A stretch of DNA of 64,000 bases. It comes from Pestalotiopsis fici W106-1 (lineage: Eukaryota > Ascomycota > Sordariomycetes > Amphisphaeriales > Sporocadaceae). The notes beneath the pieces are model-generated. The model did not search any database and was not told where the DNA came from. It saw only the letters and a program-made list of their open reading frames with translations. Shown piece after piece: positions 45,360 through 57,103 of the stretch. Made by a program: the position numbers and the translations under genes. The number at the start of each line of letters is the position of its first letter. Position 1 is the first letter of the stretch. The stretch lies in the NCBI RefSeq assembly GCF_000516985.1, contig NW_006917098.1:2480001-2544000 (forward strand), given 5' to 3'.

Positions 45360-48309
45360 AGGCGCCGCCTCCCGATTACATATACCAAATCACCCACATA
45401 TTCGACATGGCTGGAGGGCATCTGATCCTCGCGGATGCCCCAGCGACGAAAAGTTAATATCGACCCCAGCCGCTCATTAGTAAAACAGCACTAAAACAAA
45501 CACATTCGAATTCGCATATATCGCGATCACACTTTTCATTACATTTTTAACAATCGAACGGCGAGTCCGGAGTTCAGCGGTGGCGGCGGCACACGACACA
45601 GCATTTTGATTGGCGGCCACACAAGGAGCATTGACAAGGACGAAGCATCATCTTGTCAACAACACACCATGTGCTTGCCAGCTCTGTTCATTTCGAAACG
45701 TCTTTGTTGTATACGATAGACCTTTAGGAGGCGGATACCATGTTTTGCATAGATTACGTTTTGGGCTTGGACACACGGAACTTGTACAAATGCATTTGGA
45801 CACGTTTAGGGAAAACAAAGCCCTCACCACTGCGGGAGGGCTGAAAGCCATTGAATTATGATTGTTGGGATTGAACGTCCACCGGTAACCTGAGGACTGG
45901 CGCGCTCCGGCATCGAAGTGCTCGAGACGGAGCGGGACACGGCCAACTCAGGAATCTATCGTTGTACATAGACTTAAGCATGTCAAATAAAAACACATGA
46001 AAAAAAAAATAACCACAACCGTCTCACACAGATCTTGTCTTCCTTTTTCCTTACTACTTGCTACCTAATCAATCCATCGACAGACGCCGGAAGCGCGCTG
46101 TGACGTGCATAACGCCGGGCCGCTCTAGTGGCTGCAATGGCTTGAAACCATGGAGCCAGATCTTTTGCGGCTGTCGCGCATCTTTTTCCTTCCTTCTCGA
46201 GACTGGGCTGATCGGAACTGGAACGCTTGCAACTTTGGAATCTAAGGTGCTAAATCTAGACCAAAAATCGGGAAGAAACTTTGGGCCCAGCCACCAGGGA
46301 AAATGCAGGGCAAAGCTAGACGACTGTGGAAGCGCGGCAGAGAATTCGTATTCAGAGTGAAGCGCGGGTAGTCGAAAACTTCCTTACCTAGGTAGTAGTT
46401 AGTTGTACACTGCCTCGCGGCTTATGCGCTGCGCTGCGCAAAGCAAATAAAGTAAAGCAAAGCAAAGAAGAAGAATGCATCAAGTCTTACGCCATCCTCC
46501 TGTCATGCGTCCTTCCCAACTACGTGCTACCTTGATCCATGTCCAACGCCCGCGGGAAGGGGGCCGATCTTCCCTGCTTGGCACACGTCGAGATGATTAC
46601 TTATTATAGGTATGTCTTAGCAGGTCATGCCTGGGTTTTTGGTACGGTGTATAGCCAGACTGGGCTGAACCCGCAGGGATGTGGCTGAGACTGAGACCTG
46701 TCGTACAAGAGGAAGCAAAAGCTGACTCTCCTCTAAGGTCACCCAAATAGCAGCAGCGGTTCGGACGGTGTACAGAATATGCGCCGATCAGGTCGGTCCT
46801 GCTGACGACTTTGCTTATCCGTCATGGCCGGGCCGAATGAGGAAGTGCATATCTATTGAAGCTCGCTTGCGAGCTTTATGCTAAAACTGTCATGGTGACC
46901 CAAAGGAGAATGTTTGATCCTGCAGGATATGCAGTGGCTTTTTTGGGAGGGAAGAAATCGGTCAGCGAACGGCAGATCAAGACTAAGAGCAATTAAATTA
47001 TAACATCATCATCATCATCATCTATGCCATTTTTCGATCTTGAAAGTAATCACGTCACAAAAGTCGCCCCGATTGGTCTTTGAGCAATTTGTATGCCTTC
47101 CATCTTGTCACCAGACGTGGGCCACCGTTTTGTATATTGTTTCTTATTCTCTCGAAACCCAACAGATATCAGTAACTATACGCGATCAAACATGCCAATA
47201 TGATGCTGTAATGCATTGAATGGTGATCTAGGGCAATCTGGTTGGTATACTCTCAGGAGGAGGATGGGTCGGTTTCGTCGACAGTCCAGCATGCAAACAG
47301 AGTACGTAGATTTGACTATCCATAAACAAAAGTCCTTTTGTTGTTTTACCATCTTATCCTCGGCGTGACGTTTCTCTCCACTGAAATGGCTTCCATTGCT
47401 TCTGAGTATGCTGTCCCAGAATGACACATTTATTCGCCGCATCACAAATATTGACTGTAGACCGGTGCCCTGCCCAGTTCTCACCGACTAGGAAGAAGAA
47501 ATGGTTCGTACAGGATATAAATCCACATTTCATGGCTCTTATTGCCAAAGTTTAATGGCTGTATGTGCTTGCTTCTGAAGCCCATATTGCTTCTGGGAAT
47601 GATACCCGAACAATTAATAGATGCAGATCAGAAAGATTGGTGTACGCCAGTATGATTGATCATGTGTTTCGCACTTTTTCACAAGTACATGTGCTGCCAG
47701 CGATTCGTAATATGAATCACTATTACACTTTGGTGATACTAGATCGATTCGATATATAGTACGTATAATAAAGACGGTGGAGCTCTGAAAGAAAAGAAGG
47801 AAAAAACAGTTCGCTAGCCATTGTGAGCATTCGACGGCAACGTTCACTTAACCCCATAAAATGCCACTACACTTTGATTTGTCACATGCCTAACAATTAA
47901 TTTTCCCAAAACAAATACTTATTAAAATTAATTAAACAGGAGGTAATTCAACGAAAATGATACTCATTTACCACGAAAGTCTTGGGTTACATGCTTGTTA
48001 TTGCAGAAGGATGCAAACATCGGATTACTTGATAGGATGTCCCGCTAACGGCCCAACCGAGACGCGACTGCAACGCGGTTCGACGACACCTTGGTACATC
48101 ATAATTCATCCAGCTCTGATCAGCACAAAACAGCACAAAACCGTACAACAGAAAAACGAGACGACGAGCCGCTCTCGCTTGTGATGAAACGGCACCTCAT
48201 GCAATCTTGAATCTAGAAACTGTCTGGAATCATCTCTGTCCTCGGTAGTTACAAACAACAAGCCTTCAAAATTCAGCAGTACGATGATTGCCGCAAAAAG
48301 AAGCAACTC
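45360..48309. other. Gene-free intergenic region, 2.95 kb
   Basis: No supported coding sequence. Contains an AAAGC/AAAGT-type simple repeat (about 46,439-46,474), an ATC trinucleotide run (about 47,004-47,022) and an AT-rich stretch (about 47,860-47,945). Confidence 0.5.
47004..47022. repeat. CAT trinucleotide repeat
   Basis: Six tandem CAT units in non-coding DNA. Confidence 0.8.
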
Positions 48310-49641
48310 ATGTCCCCGACGCCTGCCAATCCGCGTTGGCCAAAGCCAAAGCCAAAGTCACCAGCAGCAGCAGCATCAGTAGCACCACTGCCGCTACCAA
48401 CCCCGGACGAGATAACCTTTCTGACCCCGGACCCGTTTGTCCCCAAGCCCCTGGTCGCCGACATACTCCGGACGCGCTACTGCATCCCCGGGTCCATCTT
48501 TCTGGTCGAGGGCGTCGACACCTTTCGCGCTGGATCATCATCATTATCATCCTCTGTCCACCGGTCCAAGAATCGATGGCGCGGCATGCGCCTGCTGCTG
48601 GGCGACGGCGAGCTGTGTATCCAGGCTCTGCTCGCTGGTGATATGCACAGTTATGTCGACCGCGGCGACGTCGCCCCAGGTGCCTACGTCAGCCTGGAGA
48701 GCTTCACATTGGAGCGTGCGGTTACCGAGCAGCACGGCGGTGGCAACAGTCATGAGAAGGGCAAGGGCAAGATGGTGGGCGACCACCAGAACGCGGCCGG
48801 CGTCGTCTACCTTGCCGTGACTAATCTGATCACGGTCGGCTGGAACAATCGGCTGCTGGCCATGCTCGATGCCGAAGAGGTTGATGTGGGCCCCGTTACT
48901 GAGCCTGAGCATGCATCCGAAGAAGACGCCGGCATACCCAAGGAGGCTGAGGTCAAGGCTGTAGTCGCGACGGAGACGGAGCCGAACCCAGAGCCAGAGT
49001 CAGCCGAGGGCATTGCTCGTCCTCGGCAACATCCCGACGTGGACCTTCTCAGAGAAGTAGCGGATGCCGCCGAGGAGGACGAAGACGACGATTTCTTTGA
49101 AGTCATGGAGGTTTCCCAGGATAGATCAGCCCAAAAGCGAGCCGAAGTCATGGCCGCAAGGGCAGCTTCCTCACTGTCCGACTACTCGGTACCCGTCGAT
49201 CCAGACCAGCTGCCGTGGTCCAGCATGGATCCAACCAAGCCTCTCAAGCTCACCACCCTGCGCGCGATACCCAACCTGCCGTACAAGCAGAACTGGTCCA
49301 CCAATGTCCTAGCTATTGTTGCCTCCATCTCCGATGTCCAGGCCTCGCCCCTGCCCCCCTTCAGCCAGAGGGTGGCCCGGCTTGCGCACCCGTCTACACC
49401 AAAGCAGGTCCACCTGACCGTGTTCCTCGACGCGCACGACTTTACCCCTCGTGTCGGCAGCGTTGTTTTGCTGCTTGGGGTCAAGAACCACCGGTTCGAC
49501 GGCGGTAGTCTGAAGAAATATGCCAGTGACAAGCTCAAGAGTGGTACCAGATGGTGGTTTGACGATCCTGTCGAGTTTACTTGGTGTGATGTCAAGGGGC
49601 TCCATACATGGTGGCATCAGAAGCAGCTTGACGAGCATTGA
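48310..49641 (+). CDS. Hypothetical protein with two OB-fold-like segments
   Basis: Single-exon gene of 443 residues with strong coding character. I do not recognise a named orthologue. After a Pro/Lys/Ala-rich N-terminus, residues about 50-185 (IPGSIFLVEGVD, then RGMRLLLGDGELCIQALL, then GAYVSLESFTLE and VVYLAVTNLITV) have the strand pattern of an OB fold. An acidic linker with EEDEDDDFFEVME follows. Residues about 305-410 (KLTTLRAIPNLPYKQNWSTN, then HLTVFLDAHDFTPRVGSVVL and LGVKNHRFDGGSL) again resemble an OB fold of the RPA70/POT1 kind, followed by a Trp-rich end with WWFDDPVEFTW and HTWW. A single-stranded DNA or telomere role is a guess from fold appearance only. It converges on the BAHD gene with 431 bases between stops. 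Confidence 0.65.
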   Translation: MSPTPANPRWPKPKPKSPAAAASVAPLPLPTPDEITFLTPDPFVPKPLVADILRTRYCIPGSIFLVEGVDTFRAGSSSLSSSVHRSKNRWRGMRLLLGDGELCIQALLAGDMHSYVDRGDVAPGAYVSLESFTLERAVTEQHGGGNSHEKGKGKMVGDHQNAAGVVYLAVTNLITVGWNNRLLAMLDAEEVDVGPVTEPEHASEEDAGIPKEAEVKAVVATETEPNPEPESAEGIARPRQHPDVDLLREVADAAEEDEDDDFFEVMEVSQDRSAQKRAEVMAARAASSLSDYSVPVDPDQLPWSSMDPTKPLKLTTLRAIPNLPYKQNWSTNVLAIVASISDVQASPLPPFSQRVARLAHPSTPKQVHLTVFLDAHDFTPRVGSVVLLLGVKNHRFDGGSLKKYASDKLKSGTRWWFDDPVEFTWCDVKGLHTWWHQKQLDEH

Positions 49642-50072
49642 GATGTAGGATACTAAAAATTATAGCAATAAGCTGCATTACGATGGGTTGAGCATTTCCT
49701 GTCGAGTGATATGTTTGAATGCCGAGCACAGTTACCTACTACTTAATTCACGATTACGGTTATCCCTTTATGGTCAGTAGCTCTGATTCTCTTGATTGTA
49801 TGCATCACAACAATGAAGTGTGCATAGATCAACGTCAAATCATGTATTATTGCCCTGTTTATGCGAAGGAAGAAGCTGTGATTCCCTCCATGTGAACGCT
49901 TGTATGCATGCCTGCTGGGTATATCATCGTCAACGCCCATGTGAAATGTCCCTTGGGTATCTTGTTTCCATAAACGCCTTTTATGCAAGAGACCTTTTTA
50001 GTCAAAGACCCTTTTACCCCTTCTCCTCTTCAAATGAAACCTCAAATACGACGAGATACATTGGCCTCTCCA
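49642..50072. other. Convergent 3' intergenic region
   Basis: Spacer between the stops of the OB-fold-like gene and the BAHD gene; presumed 3' UTRs only. Confidence 0.5.
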
Positions 50073-51698
50073 CTACTCGATGACCTCGAACCAGTCATAC
50101 CAGTTGCGGTCCTTGCAAAGGACCTCCATGGTGACCTCGGGGAGCTGAACGAGGATCTCCTGATCATCTCCGGTCTGCGGAAGAATGAGGCAATTGTGTG
50201 TGCCCCAGCCGGCCAGGGTTCGGCGGACGGCGTCGGGCCTGGTACTGATGGTGCCGGGAATCTCCCAGTCATCGCTACCACCAAAGTGGCGCCAGGTGTT
50301 GAAGGCAATGACATTGGGTGAACGTGGGTCGTAATTAACGCCAATAAGGCGTGGGTCAGGCGAAGATCTATTCATATGAGAGGTATGAGTATTTCTTGCC
50401 GACATTCGAAAAACACATGTAAAAGAATATTCCGAGAAAGAAATAAGAGAGAAGTTGGAATGTTAAGAAAAGTAAAAGTGAAGTTGGAATTTTTCTCGAT
50501 TTCGACTTGAAGAGAAAGAAAAAAGCGAAAGCGAGAGAAAATAAAAGATAAAAAAATTTACTTGCCGAAACAGATTCAGTCTCTTGTGCACATAGTCATC
50601 GTCGACCTGTGCCGTGTCTCGCTTGACCAAGTCGGCGATCAAGGCAAGAGCGTTCAGATCGCCGCTGGACTCCTTGAGAAAGGCCATGCTGATGGCCGTA
50701 AACGCCGGCAGCGTCGACACGCCAAAATAGTTCTTGGTGTGCTTCTTGAGGGCACGCGAGTGCCAGTTGACGGCGTGGTGCATGATGGCCGTGTCGTCTT
50801 GGCCGTTGCCGCGGTTGTTGAAGGGCTCGGCGATGGAGCGGGCGCGGACAATGCACATAAAGGCAAGAGCGGCGAGGCAGCTGTAGGTTGACGGGTTCTT
50901 GTCCTTTGCAATGAGGCCCTTCTTGGCCAGCTGGCCCTGGATCATGTACTGTAGAGTACCCATGCGTGCGCGGTTGATTGTAAAGATCTTGCCAGTCTTC
51001 TCTAGGTTGCGGTACGGGAACTCATTGTCGTAGCAGTGAAATGTGGGACCCGATTTGTCGACAAGCATGCCAAATTCGGGGCACTCCTCCAAGAGGGCAT
51101 CAAAGTGAGCATACGACGGGGCAATGGCTGTTGCTGCAGTGTGGTGGAATGATTGGTTGGAAGGCAAGAAAGTGTCGTGAACGTCGCCACGAGTGATTGC
51201 GGCAAATGCGCCTAGAAACTCGCTCTTGAGTCGTCCGTCGAAGACGGCGTGGTGGAACTCACAATGGAGGAACATGCCTCCACGGATAATAATGCCCTCA
51301 ATGTACATGACGGGCTTTCCCTCGGCGTTGAGTCTACCGTCGCGGCCGAATCTTTCATGGGTAAACAGGCTCTGGGGGAAACCTGCCTCCTTCATCTCAT
51401 CATAGGACTGAGCTGAGCTGTTGGTAGCGTCTTGGACTACTCGAAAGGGGATCTTGGCGCCCTTGGTGGTCGTGAGGGATGCGACTCCATTGTTGGCGTC
51501 GGCAAAGAGGTGGGCTGTGAGAAGGGGGTAGGTCTCGGCGAGCTTATCAAGAGACGACTGTAGGTGCTTCTTGAGACCAACGTAATCGCGGAAATCGGAC
51601 TCTAGACCGAAGCAAAGAAGGAGAGAGGTGTAAACTCGCGGCGACGCCTGATTGTTGATCGACAATAGCTCCGAAGAGCTCTCAGGATCGCTGGCCAT
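50073..51698 (-). CDS. BAHD/transferase-family acyltransferase
   Basis: Two exons, 50566-51698 and 50073-50367, giving 475 residues. The protein belongs to the fungal CoA-dependent acyltransferases related to BAHD enzymes and trichothecene 3-O-acetyltransferase (PF02458-like). The catalytic HxxxD is H150-AVF-D154 in FHHAVFDG. The C-terminal region has the conserved NTWRHFGG. The ATG at 51,698 (context GCCATGG) is the first usable start; the open frame upstream begins without ATG. The intron is notable: every plausible acceptor needs a phase-2 donor, and the best one is a GC-AG donor with the perfect GCAAGT hexamer at 50,560-50,565; using the adjacent GTAAAT instead would give an immediate stop. 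Substrate unknown. No biosynthetic backbone gene is nearby. Confidence 0.8.
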
Positions 51699-52953
51699 GG
51701 CGACGATGGAAGAGAATCGAGATGATATGGGTGACCCTGTTATGTTTGTCGGTTGAGGGCTTGTTGTGTAAAGGGAAATGGCGTCGTCGACAGTGTGGTC
51801 TGGTGTGATGGGGTAGGTAGTTGCAAGCACAGGGTTGTGACAACTTTTGTGGTGTTGACTAAAAGAAAACCAAACGGCCAGCTGATTGAATATTCAAACG
51901 GCAACAATCAAAGTTATTTCAAGTGACTGATTTGATATCGACAAACGGCCTCCAACGCCAGAGTTTCTATTCACGCGCCTGGAGGTGCCGTTCCTACACT
52001 TTTTCCAAGCAACGAGTCAGTCCCATTTTGAACGCGTCTTCTTTCACATGGGCACAATCACGGAAGACCGTTCATTCATTCGTTCATTAATTCTATTGTT
52101 CACAAGCTCTACCTGTATGGTTCGAAACAATTCTTCACAGAGTGGAAAGCACAATCATGGCTGTTCCAATACTTGTCTATTGTTGATACTCTCTTGCTTC
52201 ATTATAGATTTGAGTATTGACCAATCATGGAATCAAATGCAACCTCCTGCCAACCCCCAAGCAAGACAGTCTCCTTACTACAGGCAAAACTTTTGTAGTA
52301 GCGGCAATAATACAGAGTGTTCATTGTTCCAAGAGGGCATCGGACTCGACAGGAGAAAATCATGGTCCACGTTTCTCCATCAAGTATTTTCTTTTCCCCA
52401 GAAAGCTTGAAGCTTGATTTAGGAATGCTCTTATCTGTCCAAATTTCTGGTCAAGTGTTTATTTAATCACTTTGATTACACGTCCATCTTTCTCTTTCAC
52501 AATCCATTAGAATTAAAACCGTAAGGGAATATGCTGAAAAGACCCTGGCGATTCTCCCTCTGAGCTTTTTTTTTCCCCGGATCGAATTTTCAATGATCCA
52601 ACCAGGGCAGAAAGTTTGGACGACTTTGGCAGATTGCCTCTTGCATTAATCGGGCTTTTGTACAATAGTAATGCTATGCCCGATATACGGAGTTCATATT
52701 CCCATCCAGAAGACCAGACGGAATGGGAAAGGGCTGGGGCAAAACAGCAAGATGAAAAGCACTTTGCTGAGAAGAAAAAATTGTCCAGAGTCTCTGAATT
52801 GGAGGAATAGGTCTAGATCTCGTGTAGTTAAAATAATATCAACTGACCAGAACAGTTTCACTTTATTCGAATACAAATCAGACAATGCTATAATTCTCGA
52901 AATATTCCAATTTATACAAAGCTATGAACAAAAGTACAATGCATAACACTAGC
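51699..52953. other. Intergenic region, 1.25 kb
   Basis: BAHD promoter and 3' region of the secreted nuclease gene. AT-rich on the right half. No coding sequence supported. Confidence 0.5.
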
Positions 52954-54929
52954 TTAATATTTGCACAGGTCGAATTTACCGATGCTGGGGTCATGGTCTG
53001 ATACTTGGTCGTCATAAGAGACCCAGGTGTTGACATGAATGTGCTCAAACTGCGGCGCCGTGGAGGCACCGGCAATCGCGGCACTAACAAAGACGTGGTC
53101 CAGCTCCTGCGAGTTCATGTCGTAGAGATACGTGTACCTCTCGACCTCGGGGATGCCTGCCACCACGTCGAGATCTTGGAGGCCGGACAGGGACAGGAAG
53201 TCCTCAATCGGCTTGACGACTGGGTACTCGTTGAAGTCTCCAGCGACTATGATCTTTGCCTCGGGGTCTTCTGCGAGGATCTGTGCAACAAATGCCTGTA
53301 CGATGGGCAGTCAGTAAAACGTGATTCTTGATATACTATGACAGTGGAAAAGAGTGAGGAGCTTACAGCAGTAACTTCGGCCTGTTGCTGACGAGCAGCC
53401 ACGACGCCATTGACAGGAGGGCGTGCGTCACCCTGGATAGAGGAGCTGCCACCCTTGGAAGCCCAGTGCACGTTGACAGTGAAGAAGGTGTTGCTGCCAT
53501 CCAGAGTTTCCCACGCAGCGACCAGAGGCTTTCGGCTGGAGTCCCAGGCCGCATTGGTCGGGTCGATGCGCCCAGGATTGTACAGTAGCTCTGCACCTGC
53601 GAGTACCTCGTTGGCGGTAGTCGCATTGCCGGGGTTGGGGTTGCGAAGCTGGAGCACGTCGGGGCGGAACAGATAGGCAACGCGGATATTTCCACCGGGC
53701 GCACCACCGTCTTCATCGTTGACGGGCGCAATGTAGGTGTAGTTGTAGGTCACGCCGCTCAATTCCGCAATGGCGGCAGTCAGGGTGGACAGGGTCACAT
53801 CCGACTCGACAACTCCGTCATCCGTCTCGCCATTATTGTCCTGGATCTCTTGGATGAAGAGAAGGTCGGGAGTAAGCAGATAGTCGACAATATGCGCAGC
53901 AACGTCCTGGACGTGGGCAGTGTCGCTGGGAGCAAAGTTCTCGACATTGTAGTCGCCTACAGTCAGGCCAGAGCATACACCGTCGCTGGTCAGGGTTGTT
54001 GCATCCGGCAAGGCCGGGCTCAATGACTCGATCACGGTAATGTTGGTCAGGGGCAGAATGTGATAAAATCCATAGACTTGCGTGACAACACCAATAATAT
54101 CCTCAAATTTGTCTCCGAGCTTGCTGTCGGAAGGATTGTCAGTACCGTCAAGAGGATCCGTGATTCGAATGGCTTCCGGGTTACCATCTGGCGAAATATG
54201 TTAGCTACATACCGAGCTGAAGCTGGAGGTTTTGGGTCACAACAAGTTACCTTTGCTGGTAATGGTGAGTCCGCCTCTCTCGTTCTCTCCCGTCGTCGCC
54301 CAGGAGCCAACGACCCATTGATCGCCATACTGGTTTGGCTTTGAAAGGGCAACGGGGCTCTGTACTGTCACCAGCTGGCCGACGAGACTCTCCCAAAAGT
54401 CCAGTCCGTAGTTTTCAGGATCCAGCTCGGGGTTCACGGCCGAGATGAGAGACTGATTGTTGGGCACAGCAAAAACATCTCCTGCGTCAAGGCTGGTGTA
54501 TTCTCCCGTCGGCGGGCTCAGGGTGTCGACACCAATGACGAGCGGCTCTACCGTCTGGCCATGTTCCAAAATGGCAGTGACGGTTGGCGAGGTGATCTCG
54601 GTGAGATAGAGATAGGTGGAAGCGGATCTGTACTCGCTCACCTTGCCATTGAGCACAATGACATCGCCCGTAACAATTGAAGCATTCGAGGCCAGCGCGC
54701 TGCCATATACATAAATGGCATCCGACACCTTGGGATCTGTCCCTTTCTCGACTGAACGGATCCAGATTCCACTTGGGCCCTTTGCCGTCACAATGCCCGT
54801 CACATTTGTGACGCTTTGCCCATTGTATGACGACAGAAACTTGTTGCCGTTGATCTCCTCAATTGTCACGGCCGCTGCACCGCTGGCAAGAAGTGTGGCG
54901 AGCCACGATAGCGAGGTTGTGCTCTTCAT
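52954..54929 (-). CDS. Secreted endonuclease/exonuclease/phosphatase (EEP) family nuclease
   Basis: Three exons, 54251-54929, 53367-54187 and 52954-53295, giving 613 residues. Residues 1-20 are a signal peptide. Residues about 25-200 are a beta-rich N-terminal domain with an OB-fold-like pattern (TGIVTAKGPSGIWIRS, then VTGDVIVLNGKVSEY), as in bacterial extracellular nucleases of the ExeM type. The EEP domain follows with YNVENF, the catalytic Glu in FIQEIQD, VHWASK, GDFNEYP (Asp520, Asn522), LDHVFVS and the terminal SDHDP (Asp600, His601). All metal-binding and catalytic residues appear intact. Likely an extracellular DNase or phosphodiesterase used to recover phosphate or nucleotides, or to degrade extracellular DNA; the exact substrate is inferred. 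Several N-glycosylation sequons fit a secreted protein. Introns are 63 and 71 bases with canonical ends. Confidence 0.88.
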
Positions 54930-56201
54930 TGCGTCGGCCAGTGGTCAAGGTCGGGGAAGGGAGGTGGAATGATCGGTGCACGACACAACCATCATCTCCC
55001 CGCGCCACCACCAGCGGCGGACGTAGCCGTTATATATATGGACATCATGATTGTCCGTCTTGGCATGCAGAGATCGAAAGAAAAGAAAAACTTGGCCAAT
55101 CTCGTATCTTTTGGCTACTCCAAAGCCATCACGGCGTCCTTGGAGAAAGCGGCGCGCCTCCACAAAAGAGAGCCCAATTGCTTGGAAGAAGAAGATAAGT
55201 TTATTGGCGGCTCCGGGCTGAGATTCATGCTGGTCCCTGTCTCTCATCCGGATAGCCAGTGGAATTGGCCAATCTACAGCACGTTCCTGATCTGGCTTTT
55301 ACCTGAAAGCGTAGGTAATCCACACCGGCAGCAACCCTAAATAGTCGGGATCCTGGGGGTTGCGATCTTGGCAGATTCGCTTGTTGGTATTGGCTCCGCC
55401 CCTGAAATAATGAGATGGGCGGGATGCGACCTTTCATGTGATAGCGGACTGCGTCTTGCCGGATAAGCAAGGACAATTGCAACTCCATTACGTTTCCCTC
55501 CTTCGCTACGCTGTCGAGTTGCATCTGGCGACAATGGCCACGTGGATTTCGCGTATCATATAGCTGCAGGTTTATTCGTGGAAATGATGAAATAATGCAA
55601 GGCATTCAATCAAGTTTATTCCAGTACATTTCGACCATAGTATTTAGCTGTTGAAAGTGGAGCGCCGGAGACCGCCGGCATGGCCTATCTTATTATACTT
55701 GGCACGCCGCAGCATGAGTACCATAGATCACGACTATCACCACAATCAGTCAAGTGCTCATGTCTCATCATAGTCGCACTGAAGTATAACGGACATAGTT
55801 TCTCGGCCCTCGGCTCGGTCTGAATCGTGTCTTATCAAAAGAGTAAAAGAATTGAGTGCTTTATATCGAACCTCAAGTGGCGGACGGTATTCGGACATCG
55901 ACGGCCAACTGCCCAGATTCCCATACATTGTACAAACTGCTCCTTTCCGCTACAAATCATTGATTGACTAAATTTCCATGGTGAACTGATAACGACAACT
56001 GCTTACACAATCCAATCGTATGGTGAGTTCATCCTACCTCGGGCATGATTTCCAGAACATCAAGCCCTCTAGACCCAGAAATTTACATACATATACTATA
56101 TCGCAGCGTATACTGAACAGGTAAGTCTCTTCTCGTCAAATCGTCAAGCACAGGAATCCCATTATTGGTAAAAAGTTATCAAAACCAGCATCAAAGGGCA
56201 T
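54930..56201. other. Intergenic region, 1.27 kb
   Basis: Promoter of the secreted nuclease and 3' region of the YaaH-family transporter gene. No coding sequence supported. Confidence 0.5.
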
Positions 56202-57103
56202 CTACACAGGAGTAGGCTTGGGCACACCACGCTTGACACCAGGTTCTCCCAGGCCGGGGATGATCAACGGGGCCCGGCGCTCCATCGGAGTACGGCCAAT
56301 GACAAAGAAGCGGGTAATGGCATGTCCAGGACCATAGGCCTCCTCAATCAGATAAACAGTGACGCGCCACCAGGCGCAGAGGGCGCTGAGCATCCAAAAG
56401 TAGCTGGCGGCCTTGATGCCGCGGGTGACGCCGCCGCTGAGGCCGTCGCCCGAGCCCGAGTCGGGGGACGTGCCGCCATTGTAGGCAAAGAGGCAGCACG
56501 CGATGGTGCTGCCGACGGCCAGCGAGAAGAGGCACACGCTCAGCACCACGTCACGCGCCGTCGCCGCCAGGGCACTGGACCACGTAAAGACACATAGGAC
56601 CACGAACCAGCTGGCGAGTTCGGGAAAGTGCGTGTGAACTGAGTGAGGTGGCAGAGCACCTGCAGCCTATAAAGTAATACAGTATAAGCATGCAATGATT
56701 CGATGAAATAACGGCACTCTGTTGAGCGACAGGCTGACCCTGTTGAGAGAAAGGATAAGCTTACCACAAAAGCGTACAGTATGCCAATGGCAATCCAGAA
56801 GCTCCCCCACATGGTATTGATGACAGTCACCAGAGTATCACGAGCTTTGAATCCCTGCAGGCCGGCGATGAATTGCGCCAGGCCGCCAAAGATTCCCACA
56901 AATGGGAAGAATATGGTGGGTGAGTCGGGTGATCCCCACCAGTTGGCAATATAGCTGGATGTGATCCAAGTGCTGCCGGCAAACCCGGCCAGTCCGAGAG
57001 CAGCTGGAGGAGCGATGGGCTGCAGGTAGATCTGAACGCCTGGTGTCTGCTCGAGCATCTGATTGCGCCGCTTCTCATCCTGCTCGTGTCCGTATAGAGA
57101 CAT
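56202..57103 (-). CDS. GPR1/FUN34/YaaH (AceTr) family membrane transporter
   Basis: Two exons, 56765-57103 and 56202-56666, giving 267 residues with a 98-base intron. Six hydrophobic helices follow a polar N-terminus; GLAGFAGSTWI and GGLAQFIAGLQGF fit the acetate/succinate channel family that includes yeast Ato2/Ady2 and Gpr1. The usual N-P-[AV]-P-x-G-L signature at the start of helix 1 is replaced by IAPPAALGL (residues 30-38), lacking the Asn. A glycine-rich extracellular/loop segment (SPDSGSGDGLSGG) separates two of the C-terminal helices. The C-terminal tail is Pro/Arg-rich and cytoplasmic. Transport of acetate or ammonium is the family role; given the altered signature the substrate is uncertain. 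Confidence 0.82.

Noticed and set aside
48068..48092. tRNA B-box-like GGTTCGA sequences here and near 52,119
   Set aside because: Neither continues to the NTCC end of a B box and no cloverleaf or A box could be drawn upstream.
50463..50565. Extension of the BAHD frame past position 50,566 (NFFIFYFLSLSLFSFSS)
   Set aside because: Reads through pyrimidine-rich intron sequence; the conserved C-terminus resumes only after splicing.
50073..57103. Secondary-metabolite cluster (acyltransferase, secreted enzyme and transporter adjacent)
   Set aside because: No PKS, NRPS, terpene synthase, P450 or cluster-type regulator is nearby; the three genes have unrelated roles.
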